Below, in pieces: positions 17,078 through 26,149 of a DNA stretch of 64,000 nt (the stretch's first letter is position 1; each line of letters starts with the position of its first letter). Origin of the DNA: Stutzerimonas stutzeri TS44 (GTDB taxonomy: Bacteria; Pseudomonadota; Gammaproteobacteria; Pseudomonadales; Pseudomonadaceae); NCBI GenBank assembly GCA_000263395.1, contig AJXE01000012.1:56595-120594 (forward strand), in the 5' to 3' direction. The translations under genes and the position numbers were made by a program. The notes beneath the pieces were generated by a model, which saw only the letters and a program-made list of their open reading frames with translations, did not search any database and was not told the origin of the DNA.

Positions 17078-18970
17078 ATGAAACTGTCCCGACTTGCCCT
17101 GGCCGTGGCGCTGCTGCCTGGTGTGCAGGCATTTGCCGCCGATCTGTCGCGAGAACAAGCGCTGCAGCTGTCCGACACGGTGATCAGCGCCAACCGCGTG
17201 CCGCAACAACGCAGCCAGAGTTCGGCGGCGACCACGGTGTTCAACCGTGACGATATCGAGCGCCTGCAGATTCGCAGCGTCGCCGAACTGCTCGAGCGCG
17301 TGCCGGGTGCGAGAGTCACCCGCACCGGCGGGGCCGGCAGCCAGACCGGGTTGTTCCTGCGCGGCACGTCCAGCACGCAGACGCTGGTGCTGGTCGACGG
17401 CCAGCGCATCGCCGCCGCCTCCAGCGGCACCAGCAGCCTGGAATTCCTCAGCCCCGACCAGATCGAGCGCCTCGAAGTCGTGCGCGGCGCACGATCAGCC
17501 CTGTATGGCGCCGATGCCATCGGTGGGGTGGTGCAGATCTTCACCCGTCAGGGCAGCGGCACGGGGCTCACCCCGCGCGTGCGCGTCGGCGCCGGCAGTG
17601 ACGGCACCTTCGAACGCAGCCTTGGCCTGGCCGGCGGCAACGGCCAGACCCGCTTCAACCTGGGCGCCGCGCTGGACGAGACCCAGGGCATCGACGCCAC
17701 GCGCGACAGCTTCGGCGCCAATGGCGATGACGACGCTTACCGCAATCGCTCGCTTAGCCTGAACCTTGCGCATCGCTTTAATGATCGGCTTGAGGTCGGC
17801 GTCAGTGCGCTAGATCAGCGCGGCGAAGTGGAATTCGACGACATGTTCGACACCTCGCTGCCGACCGTGGACTTTCAGTTGAGCAGCCTTTCCGGATTCG
17901 TCGATGCACAGCTTGGCGATGCCTGGAACAGCCGCTTTGAAATCGGCCATAGCGAGGACAAGCGCGATACCGGCAACGACCTCACCGGCGCCGGCAGCAG
18001 CTATGCGTACAGCACCTACCGTGATTCGGCCAGCTGGGTGAATACGCTGCAGCTCGATCCGGCGCATCAGCTGCTGGTGGGCGCCGACTGGCACGAGGAC
18101 CAGCTGCACAGCACGACTGACTTCGTCGAGGATTCGCGCTGGAACCAGGCCGCGTTCATCCAGCACCGCTATAGCGGGAGCGCGTTCTCCACCGAACTGG
18201 GCCTGCGCCACGACAAGAACGAGCAGTACGGCAGCGAAAACACCTGGAACGCCGCGCTGAGCGTGCCGCTGAACGCCCGCAACGACGTCATCCTGTCGTA
18301 CAGCGAAGGCTTCCGTGCGCCGACCTTCAACGAACTGTATTTCCCCGATGCCTGCTACTTCGGCTTCTGCTATGCCAGCGCCAATCCGAATCTGTCGCCA
18401 GAAAAATCCAAGAGCTACGAATTGCAGTGGCGCAATCGCTACAGCGACAGCGGCTCGCTGGAAGTCTCGCTCTACCGCACCGACATCGAGGATGCCATCG
18501 TCTCGGACAGCAGCACTGGCTGGATTCCGTACAACGTGCAGACCGCACGCATCAATGGCCTGGAAGCGACCATCCACCAGGAGCTGTTCGGCTGGCAGGC
18601 CAATCTTGCCGTCGGCCTGATCGATCCACGTGATCGCGACAGCGGCCATACCCTCGCCCGCCGCGCCAAGCGTACCCTGAGCCTGGACCTGGATCGCCAG
18701 CTCGGCGAGTTCTCGGTGGGTGCCAGCTGGCACGTCGTCAGCGGTCGTTACGACGACGCCGCCAATACCATCGAACTGGGTGGCTACGGCCTGCTCGGCC
18801 TGCGTGGCAGTTGGCAGGCCAGCCGGGAAGTGAAGCTCGACCTGAAGCTGAACAACCTGTTCGACAAGGACTATGCGGAAACTACCTACAGCACCGCCAA
18901 CGGCCGCTACGGATATAACACTGAAGGCCGCACCGTCCTGTTCGCCATGACCTGGACCCCTTCGCTCTAA
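17078..18970 (+). CDS. btuB: TonB-dependent vitamin B12 receptor BtuB
   Basis: 630 residues. A signal peptide (about 1-21), a TonB box region (LSDTVISANR), an N-terminal plug domain with LLERVPGARV and QTLVLVDGQRIA, and a 22-strand beta-barrel ending in the outer-membrane terminal pattern LFAMTWTPSL. It imports cobalamin across the outer membrane using TonB energy. The cobalamin riboswitch upstream and a convergent btuF downstream support the assignment. Codon use matches neighbours. The TonB operon at 36-40 kb is one possible energy source. Confidence 0.93.
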   Translation: MKLSRLALAVALLPGVQAFAADLSREQALQLSDTVISANRVPQQRSQSSAATTVFNRDDIERLQIRSVAELLERVPGARVTRTGGAGSQTGLFLRGTSSTQTLVLVDGQRIAAASSGTSSLEFLSPDQIERLEVVRGARSALYGADAIGGVVQIFTRQGSGTGLTPRVRVGAGSDGTFERSLGLAGGNGQTRFNLGAALDETQGIDATRDSFGANGDDDAYRNRSLSLNLAHRFNDRLEVGVSALDQRGEVEFDDMFDTSLPTVDFQLSSLSGFVDAQLGDAWNSRFEIGHSEDKRDTGNDLTGAGSSYAYSTYRDSASWVNTLQLDPAHQLLVGADWHEDQLHSTTDFVEDSRWNQAAFIQHRYSGSAFSTELGLRHDKNEQYGSENTWNAALSVPLNARNDVILSYSEGFRAPTFNELYFPDACYFGFCYASANPNLSPEKSKSYELQWRNRYSDSGSLEVSLYRTDIEDAIVSDSSTGWIPYNVQTARINGLEATIHQELFGWQANLAVGLIDPRDRDSGHTLARRAKRTLSLDLDRQLGEFSVGASWHVVSGRYDDAANTIELGGYGLLGLRGSWQASREVKLDLKLNNLFDKDYAETTYSTANGRYGYNTEGRTVLFAMTWTPSL

Positions 18971-18988
18971 GCAAACCGCGGGCGCACC

Positions 18989-19789
18989 TCAGGGTGCCGC
19001 CTGCGCCATCACCTCGCAGAGCTTCCCGATCGCCCCCAGCATCTGGAAGCTCGGCCGCTCCAGTCCCTTGTCCGGCACCGTCAGCAGGCGTCCGCTGCGT
19101 ACCGCGTCGAGCTGCGGCCAGGCTTTCCAGCTTTCCAGTTCCGCCCCGCTGCCGCCGAGGATCACCTCGGGATCGCGTGCGAGCACGGCTTCGACGCTCA
19201 CCTGCGGCGCCGGCAGCTGAAGGTCGGCGAACACGTTCACCCCACCGCACACCGCGATCGCCTCGCTGATGATCTGCGGGCCGCCGAGCGTATACAGCGG
19301 GCGCTGCCAGACCTGATAGAACACCCGCAGCGGCGTCTCGCGCGCATAGTGCTGGCGCAGTTGCGCCAGGCCGTGGCGGAAGCGCTCGGCCAGCTGGACG
19401 CCCTGCTCGGCGCGGTCGACCGCGCGACCGATCAGCGCGAACTGTTCGGCCAGCTGTTCGAATCGCGACGGCTCGACCACCAGCAGCGGGATACCGAGCT
19501 GCTGCAACTGCTGACGCTGGCCGCGCGGAATGCTGTCGGGCCAGAGCAGCACCAGGTCGGGACGCAGGCTGAGCAGCGTTTCCAGCTCCACCTGGCCGTA
19601 GCGCCCGACCGATTGCACCCCGGCCAGTGCCGGCGGGCGCTCGCCGCCGTCGAGCAGGCCGACCAGCCGGTCGCCGGCATCGAGTTCGAGCATGATTTCG
19701 CTGAGCGAGGGTGCCAGGCTCACCACCCGCTGTGCGGCGCTCGCCGAAAGCGACACCAGCAGCAGCGCGATGACCCACAACAAGCGCAT
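18989..19789 (-). CDS. btuF: periplasmic cobalamin-binding protein BtuF
   Basis: 266 residues with a signal peptide (about 1-18). RVVSLAPSLSEIMLELDAGDRLVGL and RPDLVLLWPDSI are hallmarks of the BtuF/FhuD class III solute-binding fold. It binds cobalamin in the periplasm for an ABC importer. No btuC or btuD lies here; they must be elsewhere. Its start overlaps the stop of the preceding membrane-protein gene (TGATG), so it ends a ribA-led unit. Convergent with btuB, 18 bases apart. Confidence 0.87.
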   Translation of the reverse strand: MRLLWVIALLLVSLSASAAQRVVSLAPSLSEIMLELDAGDRLVGLLDGGERPPALAGVQSVGRYGQVELETLLSLRPDLVLLWPDSIPRGQRQQLQQLGIPLLVVEPSRFEQLAEQFALIGRAVDRAEQGVQLAERFRHGLAQLRQHYARETPLRVFYQVWQRPLYTLGGPQIISEAIAVCGGVNVFADLQLPAPQVSVEAVLARDPEVILGGSGAELESWKAWPQLDAVRSGRLLTVPDKGLERPSFQMLGAIGKLCEVMAQAAP

Positions 19790-20196
19790 CAGCGCAGCTG
19801 CCGCGGAATGCGATAGAGAACGAGCAAGGTGAGGCTGCCGAGCACCAGCAGCAGCCGCGCCACCGGTTCCATGCCCAGCAGCGCGCCGAGCGCGGCCAGC
19901 CAGGCCGGCAATGACGCGATCAACAGCGCGCGGCGGCGGATGCGCCGCAGCTGCGCCCAGGCCTCCGGCTCGGCGGTGCCACCCAGAGCCTGCTCCGTGG
20001 CGATCAGCGCATGCTTGAAGCGGGTGAACGCCGGCAGGCTGAAGAACAGCGAGGCGAGGCCGGCGGCGAACAACACTAGCCCGCCGTTGCCCAGTTGCAG
20101 CCCGGTGCGGCCGAGCAGCAGCGCCGGCAGCACCATCAGCGCGGCATGCAGCCAGCCCTCGCGGGCCAGCTGGCGGCGGACAGCGGCGCGATTCAC
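19789..20196 (-). CDS. small membrane protein of unknown function between ribA and btuF
   Basis: 135 residues with about four hydrophobic segments (near 17-28, 36-53, 91-108 and 112-128) and a basic N-terminus. A GTG start is likely: it overlaps the ribA stop by four bases (GTGA), and the gene's own stop overlaps the btuF start by one base. Tight coupling to btuF hints at a link with cobalamin uptake, but I recognise no family motif. Function unknown. Confidence 0.75.
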   Translation of the reverse strand: MNRAAVRRQLAREGWLHAALMVLPALLLGRTGLQLGNGGLVLFAAGLASLFFSLPAFTRFKHALIATEQALGGTAEPEAWAQLRRIRRRALLIASLPAWLAALGALLGMEPVARLLLVLGSLTLLVLYRIPRQLR

Positions 20197-20810
20197 GACT
20201 GTTCGGCTTCGCCCTGATGAATCTCGCCGAGCATGTGGCCGAGCTTGCCGGCCTTGGTCGCGAGGTACTTGCGGTTGTGCGGGTTGTGCGCGATCTGCAG
20301 CGGCTTGCGCTCGGCCACGCGGATGCCGAAGCCCTGCAGCGCCTTGACCTTGCGCGGGTTGTTGGTCATCAGCTTGACCTCGGCGATGCCCAGATGCTCG
20401 AGCATCGGCAGGCAGATGGCGTAGTCGCGCATGTCCGGGGCGAAGCCCAGACGCTCGTTGGCCTCGACGGTATCGGCGCCGCCGTCCTGCAGTTCATAGG
20501 CGCGAATCTTGTTCAGCAGACCGATGCCGCGACCTTCCTGGCGCAGGTAGAGCAGCACGCCACGGCCTTCCTCGGAGATCGCCCGCAGCGCCGCCTCGAG
20601 CTGGAAGCCGCAATCGCAGCGCAGACTGAACAGCGCATCGCCGGTCAGGCATTCGGAATGCAGCCGTCCCAGCACCGGCTTGCCATCGGCCACGTCGCCC
20701 AGGGTCAGCGCGACATGTTCCTTGCCGGTGTCCTGGTCGAGAAAACCATGCATGGTGAACACACCGAACGGCGTCGGCAGTTTGGAAGCGGCGACGAACA
20801 CGACAGACAC
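20193..20810 (-). CDS. ribA: GTP cyclohydrolase II
   Basis: 205 residues. [20 protein letters not shown] holds the three zinc-binding cysteines, and [13 protein letters not shown] and LMTNNPRKV are active-site signatures. It converts GTP to 2,5-diamino-6-ribosylamino-pyrimidinone phosphate, formate and pyrophosphate, the first step to riboflavin. The start is a GTG at 20810 ([16 protein letters not shown]), matching other Pseudomonas RibA; a longer frame to 20852 overlaps a TACAATAT promoter-like sequence. This supplies the activity that the RibBA fusion at 24.4-25.4 kb appears to lack. Confidence 0.95.
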   Translation of the reverse strand: MSVVFVAASKLPTPFGVFTMHGFLDQDTGKEHVALTLGDVADGKPVLGRLHSECLTGDALFSLRCDCGFQLEAALRAISEEGRGVLLYLRQEGRGIGLLNKIRAYELQDGGADTVEANERLGFAPDMRDYAICLPMLEHLGIAEVKLMTNNPRKVKALQGFGIRVAERKPLQIAHNPHNRKYLATKAGKLGHMLGEIHQGEAEQS

Positions 20811-20966
20811 GGGCGGAAATCCCAGAGAGGAAAAAGGCGGATATTGTAACACTAACTGGCGGCTGCGAAGGCCCGGTGTAATCCGCCAAATGCAATCCGC
20901 AGCAGCGCCCTGACCGCGCCCGGCCAGGCTGAGCGCCGCTCGCCCTCCGGCGAAGAATCGCGGTCG

Positions 20967-21614
20967 CTAGATTTTCGACTCCAGCCTGAGCACACCCTGC
21001 TCCTCGCGCCAGCTGACCCGGCCGAGAAAGCTCATGCCCAGCAGGGCTTCGCTGGGCGACTCGCCCTCGAGCACAACGGCTTCGACGCCGAGCACGTCGA
21101 TGGCGCCGACCTTGACGCTGTTCAGGCGCACGCGCCAGGCCTTGGCCGTGCCGTTGGCGGTATTGACCAGCAGCGGCTGGCCGGCGGTCCGGTGATCGAT
21201 GCCCAGGCGGCGAGCCTGGTTCTCGTTGATCGCGACCGAAGTCGCCCCGGTGTCGACCAGGAACTGCACCGGCTGGCCGTTGATCGAGCCGGCGATCCAG
21301 TAATGCCCGCCCACGCCCTTGGCCACGCTGAGCTGGGTCTTTTCCGGTGCGGCATAGCCGGCACCGCTGTACTCGCGGCTCAGGCCGTAGCTGCGCTCGA
21401 CGCCGCCGACGCGCAGCACCGCGCCGCGCGAGTCGGCACTCAGCACCTCGACGCCACCGGGGCCGGTCTGGCCGACCTTGACCAGCTTGCGCTGGCCATC
21501 GACGTTCAGCACCGCGGCGCCGGGAAACAGGCCGACCACCTGCACCATCGGCGCGGACACGGCCAGCGACGGCAACAGCAGCAGACCGGCGAGAAGAAGT
21601 TCAAAGCGACGCAT
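20967..21614 (-). CDS. periplasmic retropepsin-like aspartic protease
   Basis: 215 residues. Signal peptide or membrane anchor at residues 1-21, then an uncharacterised ~75-residue N-terminal part, then a clan AA aspartic protease domain (TIGR02281-like) with active-site FLVDTGATSVAIN (Asp121-Thr-Gly). One such domain per chain means it would act as a dimer. Substrate unknown. Start at MRRFELLLAG, where the signal peptide begins. Single gene between ribA and pgpA; no functional link to them is visible. Confidence 0.85.
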   Translation of the reverse strand: MRRFELLLAGLLLLPSLAVSAPMVQVVGLFPGAAVLNVDGQRKLVKVGQTGPGGVEVLSADSRGAVLRVGGVERSYGLSREYSGAGYAAPEKTQLSVAKGVGGHYWIAGSINGQPVQFLVDTGATSVAINENQARRLGIDHRTAGQPLLVNTANGTAKAWRVRLNSVKVGAIDVLGVEAVVLEGESPSEALLGMSFLGRVSWREEQGVLRLESKI

Positions 21615-21698
21615 GGGAGTCCTTGAAAGGTGGCGTTGGACGGATCGGCCATCTTCCGCCAGCCGCCCCGATGATTCAGCGAGCCGCCGCACAGTTGA

Positions 21699-22196
21699 TC
21701 ACGCCAGCAGCGCCACCAGCCCCTGCAGCACCGCCCAGGCGGCGGCACCGGCGAGGATGTCGTCGAGCATGATGCCGATACCGCCGTGCACATGGCGGTC
21801 GACCCAGCTGATCGGCCAGGGCTTGGCGATGTCCATCACGCGGAACACCACGAAACCGAGCAGCAGCCAGTGCCAGCCCTGCGGCGCCAGCCAGAAGGTC
21901 ATCCAGATACCGACGAACTCGTCCCAGACGATGCCCTCGTGGTCGTGCACGCCCAGCTCGTGCGCGACCTTGCCGCACAGCCAGACGCCGAACAGCATGC
22001 CCAGCACCAGCAGCAGCCCGTAGCCCCAGCCCGGCAGCTGCTGCCACAGCGGCACGAACGGCAAGGCCACCAGCGAGCCCCAGGTGCCCGGCGCCTTCGG
22101 CATCAGGCCGGAGCCGAAACCAAAGGCAAGGTTGTGCCAGGGGTTGGACCAGACCAGGACCTGCGGCTTGGCCGCGAGCGGCGAGGAGTCAGTCAA
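21699..22196 (-). CDS. pgpA: phosphatidylglycerophosphatase A
   Basis: 165 residues. FGFGSGLMPKAPGTWGSL and the acidic WDEFVGIWMT with VMDIAKPWP mark the PgpA family; about four transmembrane helices. It removes the phosphate from phosphatidylglycerol phosphate in the inner membrane. The start appears to be TTG at 22196 with AAAAGGAA seven bases upstream. It follows thiL, the usual Pseudomonas order nusB-thiL-pgpA. Confidence 0.93.
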   Translation of the reverse strand: MTDSSPLAAKPQVLVWSNPWHNLAFGFGSGLMPKAPGTWGSLVALPFVPLWQQLPGWGYGLLLVLGMLFGVWLCGKVAHELGVHDHEGIVWDEFVGIWMTFWLAPQGWHWLLLGFVVFRVMDIAKPWPISWVDRHVHGGIGIMLDDILAGAAAWAVLQGLVALLA

Positions 22197-22235
22197 GACA
22201 GCGTTCCTTTTCTGGGCATGCGGGCGCCGCGACGC

Positions 22236-23198
22236 CTATGCATGGAAATGGTTGTAGCCGCGCGCGGACACCGGCAGCTCGTTACCCGTCGCGTCGACCA
22301 GCTGCACGCCCTGCCCGGCCGTGACGCAGCCGATGACCTGCACCGGCCACTGGGCATCCTGCAGCGCCGCCAGCTCGGCGGGCGGCAGGGTGAAGGCCAG
22401 CACGTAGTCGTCGCCACCGGCGAGTGCGCAGCGCAATGCTTCGGCGTCGCCGGCGAAACGCTGCAGCGGCGCGGACAGCGGCACCCGCTCGCGCTCGATC
22501 CGCAGCGCGACGCCCGAGGCCCTGGCGATATGCCCGCAGTCGGCGAGCAGCCCGTCGGAGATATCCAGCGCCGCCGTGGCCCGTCCGCGCAACGCCTCAC
22601 CGAGGGCCAGCTGCGGCTGCGGTGACCAGTAGCGCGCCAGCAGATGCTCGGCGATTTCCGCCTCCGCCTCGGCCTGTCCCAGCACCAGCGGCAAGGCGCC
22701 GGCAGCCTCGCCGAGCACGCCGCCGACGCAGAGCAGATCGCCGACCTGCGCGCCATGCCGAACCAGTGCCTGCCCCGCCGGAACCCGGCCGAACACGGTG
22801 ACGGTCAGGCACAACGGCCCGCGCGTGGTATCGCCGCCGATCAGGCGCAGGCTGCAGTCGCGTGCCATCGCATCCAGCCCGCGGGCGAAGTCGGCCAGCC
22901 AGAGTGCGTCGGCGGCCGGCAGCGTCAGGGCCAGGGTGAAGCCGATGGGCGTCGCGCCCATCGCCGCCAGATCGCTGGCAGCGACCGCCAGTGCACGCTG
23001 GCCGAGCAGGAACGGATCGCAGGGATCGGGGAAATGCACCCCGGCGACCAGGGTGTCGGTGGAAACGGCCAGCTGTTCGCCGGTCGGAATGTCCAGCAGG
23101 GCGCAATCGTCGCCGATGCCCAGCACAACTTCGCCGCCAGCCCTGGCGCAAGCGGCGGCGGCGAAGTAGTGGCGGATCAGCTCGAACTCACCCAGCAA
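22236..23198 (-). CDS. thiL: thiamine-monophosphate kinase
   Basis: 320 residues. VVLGIGDDCALLDIP, STDTLVAGVHF, SDLAAMGATP and LDISDGLLAD are ThiL motifs binding Mg-ATP and thiamine phosphate. It phosphorylates thiamine monophosphate to the diphosphate cofactor. The start seems to be TTG at 23198 (L-G-E-F-E-L-I-R follows), 12 bases after the nusB stop; PAO1 ThiL, as I recall, begins MGEFELIR. In an operon with nusB and pgpA. Confidence 0.94.
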   Translation of the reverse strand: MLGEFELIRHYFAAAACARAGGEVVLGIGDDCALLDIPTGEQLAVSTDTLVAGVHFPDPCDPFLLGQRALAVAASDLAAMGATPIGFTLALTLPAADALWLADFARGLDAMARDCSLRLIGGDTTRGPLCLTVTVFGRVPAGQALVRHGAQVGDLLCVGGVLGEAAGALPLVLGQAEAEAEIAEHLLARYWSPQPQLALGEALRGRATAALDISDGLLADCGHIARASGVALRIERERVPLSAPLQRFAGDAEALRCALAGGDDYVLAFTLPPAELAALQDAQWPVQVIGCVTAGQGVQLVDATGNELPVSARGYNHFHA

Positions 23199-23210
23199 GG
23201 CGAGCGGCCC

Positions 23211-23693
23211 TCAGCGCTTGTGGTTGCGCACTTCGGCGCTGCGCAGCGAAGGCGCCAGCTTGTCCAGCACGCCGTTGACGAACTTGTGTCCGTCGGTGGC
23301 GCCGTAGACCTTGGCCAGCTCGATGCCTTCGTTGATGACCACGCGATACGGCACGTCGACGCGCTGCATCAGCTCGTAGGTGGACAGGCGCAGGATCGCC
23401 AGCTCGACCGGATCGAGCTCGTCCAGCGGGCGGTCGAGGTTCGGCTCGATGGCCTGATCGACCTCGGTCTTCTTGCGGGCCACGCCATTGAGCAGCTCAT
23501 GGAAGTAGGCACCGTCGACTCCGCTGAAATCGTTGTCGACGCGGAACTGCGCTTCGATCTCATTGAGGCTCTGACCGGCCATGTGCCACTGATACAGCGC
23601 CTGCATCGCCAGGCTGCGCGCCACCCGACGCGTGGCGATCTTGCCCTTGGCCTTGGGCTGGGGTTCCTGGCTCTCGTCGCGATTGAGGCTCAC
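23211..23693 (-). CDS. nusB: transcription antitermination factor NusB
   Basis: 160 residues. [34 protein letters not shown] and [17 protein letters not shown] are NusB signatures. With NusE (S10, encoded by rpsJ at the other end of this window) it binds boxA RNA and supports rRNA transcription. A GTG start at 23693 overlaps the ribH stop by four bases (GTGA); the homology begins there, so the longer upstream frame is discounted. Part of the ribE-ribBA-ribH-nusB-thiL run. Confidence 0.95.
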   Translation of the reverse strand: MSLNRDESQEPQPKAKGKIATRRVARSLAMQALYQWHMAGQSLNEIEAQFRVDNDFSGVDGAYFHELLNGVARKKTEVDQAIEPNLDRPLDELDPVELAILRLSTYELMQRVDVPYRVVINEGIELAKVYGATDGHKFVNGVLDKLAPSLRSAEVRNHKR

Positions 23694-24166
23694 TTGGCCT
23701 CCAGCTGCGACAGCAGGCTCACCATTTCCAGCGCGGAGAGTGCGGCTTCGGCGCCCTTGTTGCCGGCCTTGGTGCCGGAACGCTCGATGGCCTGTTCGAT
23801 GGAGTCGACGGTCAGCACGCCGAACGCGACCGGCACGCCGAATTCCATGGAAACCTGGGCCAGGCCCTTGGTGCATTCGCCGGCGACGTATTCGAAGTGC
23901 GGGGTGCCGCCACGGATGACCGCGCCGAGGGCGACGATGGCGTCGTATTCACCCTGCTGGGCGACCTTCTGCGCGACCAGCGGAATCTCGAAGGCACCCG
24001 GGGCACGGATGATGGTGATGTCGTTCTCGCTGACGCCGTGGCGCACCAGCGCATCGACCGCGCCACTGACCAGGCTTTCGACGACGAAGCTGTTGAAGCG
24101 GCCTACGACCAGGGCGTATTTGCCCTGCGGGGCGATGAAGGTTCCTTCGATGGTCTTCAGGGGCAT
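23690..24166 (-). CDS. ribH: 6,7-dimethyl-8-ribityllumazine synthase
   Basis: 158 residues. [40 protein letters not shown] and [14 protein letters not shown] are lumazine synthase signatures, including the active-site His. It condenses the pyrimidine and dihydroxybutanone phosphate precursors to lumazine, the substrate of RibE. Stop overlaps the nusB start. Separated from ribBA by 183 bases that contain a hairpin repeat, which may alter expression between the two. Confidence 0.96.
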   Translation of the reverse strand: MPLKTIEGTFIAPQGKYALVVGRFNSFVVESLVSGAVDALVRHGVSENDITIIRAPGAFEIPLVAQKVAQQGEYDAIVALGAVIRGGTPHFEYVAGECTKGLAQVSMEFGVPVAFGVLTVDSIEQAIERSGTKAGNKGAEAALSALEMVSLLSQLEAK

Positions 24167-24242
24167 GGGTGCAAATCTCGTATAGCGTTAAAGAGCTTAT
24201 GGGCAAACGGGCAGCCCTGCGGAGCAGCGCGTAGCGAGCGCA

Positions 24243-24327
24243 GGACAGACAAGGCGAAAACAGGCGAGGCGGCGGAGTTTACCGAGGTAAATGAGCAAGC
24301 CTCGCCTGTTTTCAACGCAGTATGTCC
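24243..24327. repeat. intergenic inverted repeat between ribH and ribBA
   Basis: A perfect 15-bp inverted repeat, GAAAACAGGCGAGGC (24256-24270) and GCCTCGCCTGTTTTC (24299-24313), encloses a smaller hairpin TTTACC-GAG-GTAAA. Outer flanks (GGACA at 24243, TGTCC at 24323) are also complementary. The modular shape suggests a repeated extragenic element rather than a simple terminator; there is no T-run on the minus strand. Confidence 0.6.
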
Positions 24328-24349
24328 AAGCGCAGTAGCGCGGCAGCCA

Positions 24350-25429
24350 TTACTCGGCGGGCAGGTATTCTACAACTTCCAGATCAAAGCCGGATATCGC
24401 GTTGAACTTCATCGGCATGCTCATCAGGCGCATCTTGCGCACGCCCAAATCGCGCAGGATCTGCGAGCCGGCGCCGACGGTGCTGTAGGTCGCCGGTGTC
24501 GGCGGTTGCTGATGATTGAGCTGGCTGAGCAGCTGCGGACCGGTCAGCGGGTTGCCGAGCAGCAGCACCACGCCCTTGCCGGCCTTGGCCACTTCGGTCA
24601 TCGCCGCGCGCAGGCTCCAGCGCCCGGGTACGGTGACCAGCAGCAGGTCGCGCAGCGGCTCCATGTTGTGCACGCGCACCAGCGTCGGCTCCTCCGGCGA
24701 GATTTCGCCGCGGGTCAGGGCCATGTGCACGGTGTCCTCGACGCTGTCGCGGTAGGTGACCAGGTTGAACTGGCCCAGCTCGGTGTCCAGCGGTTGCTCG
24801 GAAACCCGCTCCACGGTGCGCTCGTGGATCATGCGGTAGTGGATCAGGTCGGCGATGGTGCCGATCTTCAGTCCGTGCTGCTCGGCGAACACTTCCAGTT
24901 CAGGACGACGCGCCATGGTGCCGTCATCGTTCATGATTTCGCAGATCACCCCGGACGGCTCGAGCCCGGCCACGCGCGCCAGGTCGCAGGCCGCCTCGGT
25001 GTGCCCGGCACGCGCCAGCACGCCGCCCGGCTGGGCCATCAGCGGAAAGACGTGGCCGGGGCTGACGATGTCTTCGGCCACGGCGTTCTTCGCCACCGCG
25101 GCCTGCACGGTGCGCGCGCGGTCGGCGGCGGAGATGCCGGTGGTCACGCCCTCGGCGGCCTCGATGGAGACGGTGAACTTGGTGCCGAAGCCCGAGCCGT
25201 TGCGCGGCGCCATCAGCGGCAGCTTGAGCAGCTCGCAGCGCTCGCGGGTCATCGGCATGCAGATCAGGCCGCGGGCGAAGCGCGCCATGAAGTTGATGTG
25301 CTCGGCGGTGACGCATTCGGAGGCGATGATGATGTCGCCCTCGTTCTCGCGGTCCTCGTCATCCATGAGGATGACCATCTTGCCGGTGCGGATGTCTTCG
25401 ATCAGTTCTTCAGCGGTATTGAGCGCCAT
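24350..25429 (-). CDS. ribBA: 3,4-dihydroxy-2-butanone-4-phosphate synthase with degenerate GTP cyclohydrolase II domain
   Basis: 359 residues. The N-terminal half is a complete RibB: MVILMDDEDRENEGDI, HINFMARFARGLIC, TTGISAADRA and GHVFPL with catalytic acidic residues. The C-terminal ~155 residues align with RibA but lack the zinc site: where RibA has [17 protein letters not shown], this has MEPLRDLLLVTVPGRWSL. So the fusion should make only dihydroxybutanone phosphate from ribulose 5-phosphate, with a separate ribA at 20.2-20.8 kb. The C-terminal domain may be structural or regulatory. Lies 12 bases downstream of ribE. Confidence 0.93.
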   Translation of the reverse strand: MALNTAEELIEDIRTGKMVILMDDEDRENEGDIIIASECVTAEHINFMARFARGLICMPMTRERCELLKLPLMAPRNGSGFGTKFTVSIEAAEGVTTGISAADRARTVQAAVAKNAVAEDIVSPGHVFPLMAQPGGVLARAGHTEAACDLARVAGLEPSGVICEIMNDDGTMARRPELEVFAEQHGLKIGTIADLIHYRMIHERTVERVSEQPLDTELGQFNLVTYRDSVEDTVHMALTRGEISPEEPTLVRVHNMEPLRDLLLVTVPGRWSLRAAMTEVAKAGKGVVLLLGNPLTGPQLLSQLNHQQPPTPATYSTVGAGSQILRDLGVRKMRLMSMPMKFNAISGFDLEVVEYLPAE

Positions 25430-25441
25430 GTGGGCGTCTCC

Positions 25442-26104
25442 TCAATTCTTCAGGTAGCCGTGCTCGGCGAGAAAACCTTCGGTGAGCCCCGAGGCCTTGG
25501 GTTCGGCGGCCTTGTCGCCCAGCATCAGGCGCTCCAGGTAACGCGCCAGCAGATCGACTTCCAGGTTCACCTGCCGGCCGGGGCGGTAGTCGGCCATGAT
25601 GGTTTCGCCGAGGGTGTGCGGCACGATGGTCAGCTCGAACTCGGCGCCGTTGACCGCGTTGACCGTGAGGCTGGTGCCATCGACGGTGATCGAGCCCTTG
25701 AGCGCAATGTACCTGGCCAGCTCGCGCGGTGCGCGGATACGGAACTGCACGGCGCGGGCATTATCCTCGCGCGCCACGACCTCGCCGACGCCGTCGACGT
25801 GACCGCTGACCAGATGCCCACCGAGGCGGCTGGTGGGCGTCAGCGCCTTTTCCAGGTTGACCCGGCTGCCGGCCTTGAGATCGATGAACGCGGTGCGCGC
25901 CAGGGTCTCGCGGCTGACGTCGGCCCAGAAGCCGTTGCCCGGCAATTCCACCGCGGTCAGGCAGACGCCGTTGACCGCGATGCTGTCGCCCAGCTTGACG
26001 TCGCCCAGATCGAGCTTGCCGGTGTCGACCAGCACGCGTACGTCGCCGCCCTTGGGCGTGAGCGCACGAATGGTGCCGATGGCTTCGATTATTCCGGTGA
26101 ACAT
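25442..26104 (-). CDS. ribE: riboflavin synthase, alpha chain
   Basis: 220 residues made of two similar lumazine-binding domains. MFTGIIEAIGTI opens the first; LGDSIAVNGVCLT and its partner LKGSITVDGTSLTV mark the two halves; GHLVSGHVDGVG is the domain junction. It dismutates two lumazines to riboflavin. Start ATG at 26104 with GGGAGG four bases upstream. It is the first full gene after the FMN riboswitch, and its start lies inside a short leader ORF. Also named ribC in some Pseudomonas annotations. Confidence 0.95.
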   Translation of the reverse strand: MFTGIIEAIGTIRALTPKGGDVRVLVDTGKLDLGDVKLGDSIAVNGVCLTAVELPGNGFWADVSRETLARTAFIDLKAGSRVNLEKALTPTSRLGGHLVSGHVDGVGEVVAREDNARAVQFRIRAPRELARYIALKGSITVDGTSLTVNAVNGAEFELTIVPHTLGETIMADYRPGRQVNLEVDLLARYLERLMLGDKAAEPKASGLTEGFLAEHGYLKN

Positions 26105-26139
26105 GTGGCCTCCCATGGAAGGCGGGTGAAACGCTGCAT
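26089..26139 (-). CDS. putative 16-residue leader peptide overlapping ribE
   Basis: ATG at 26139 is preceded by AGGAG (26152-26148) at 8-base spacing and reads MQRFTRLPWEATCSPE followed by TAA at 26091-26089. It ends 16 bases inside ribE, in another frame, so ribosomes finishing it could feed ribE translation. Its own ribosome site lies partly in a hairpin. There is no codon-usage or homology evidence, so it remains a candidate. Confidence 0.45.
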   Translation of the reverse strand: MQRFTRLPWEATCSPE

Positions 26140-26149
26140 ACGACGAACT

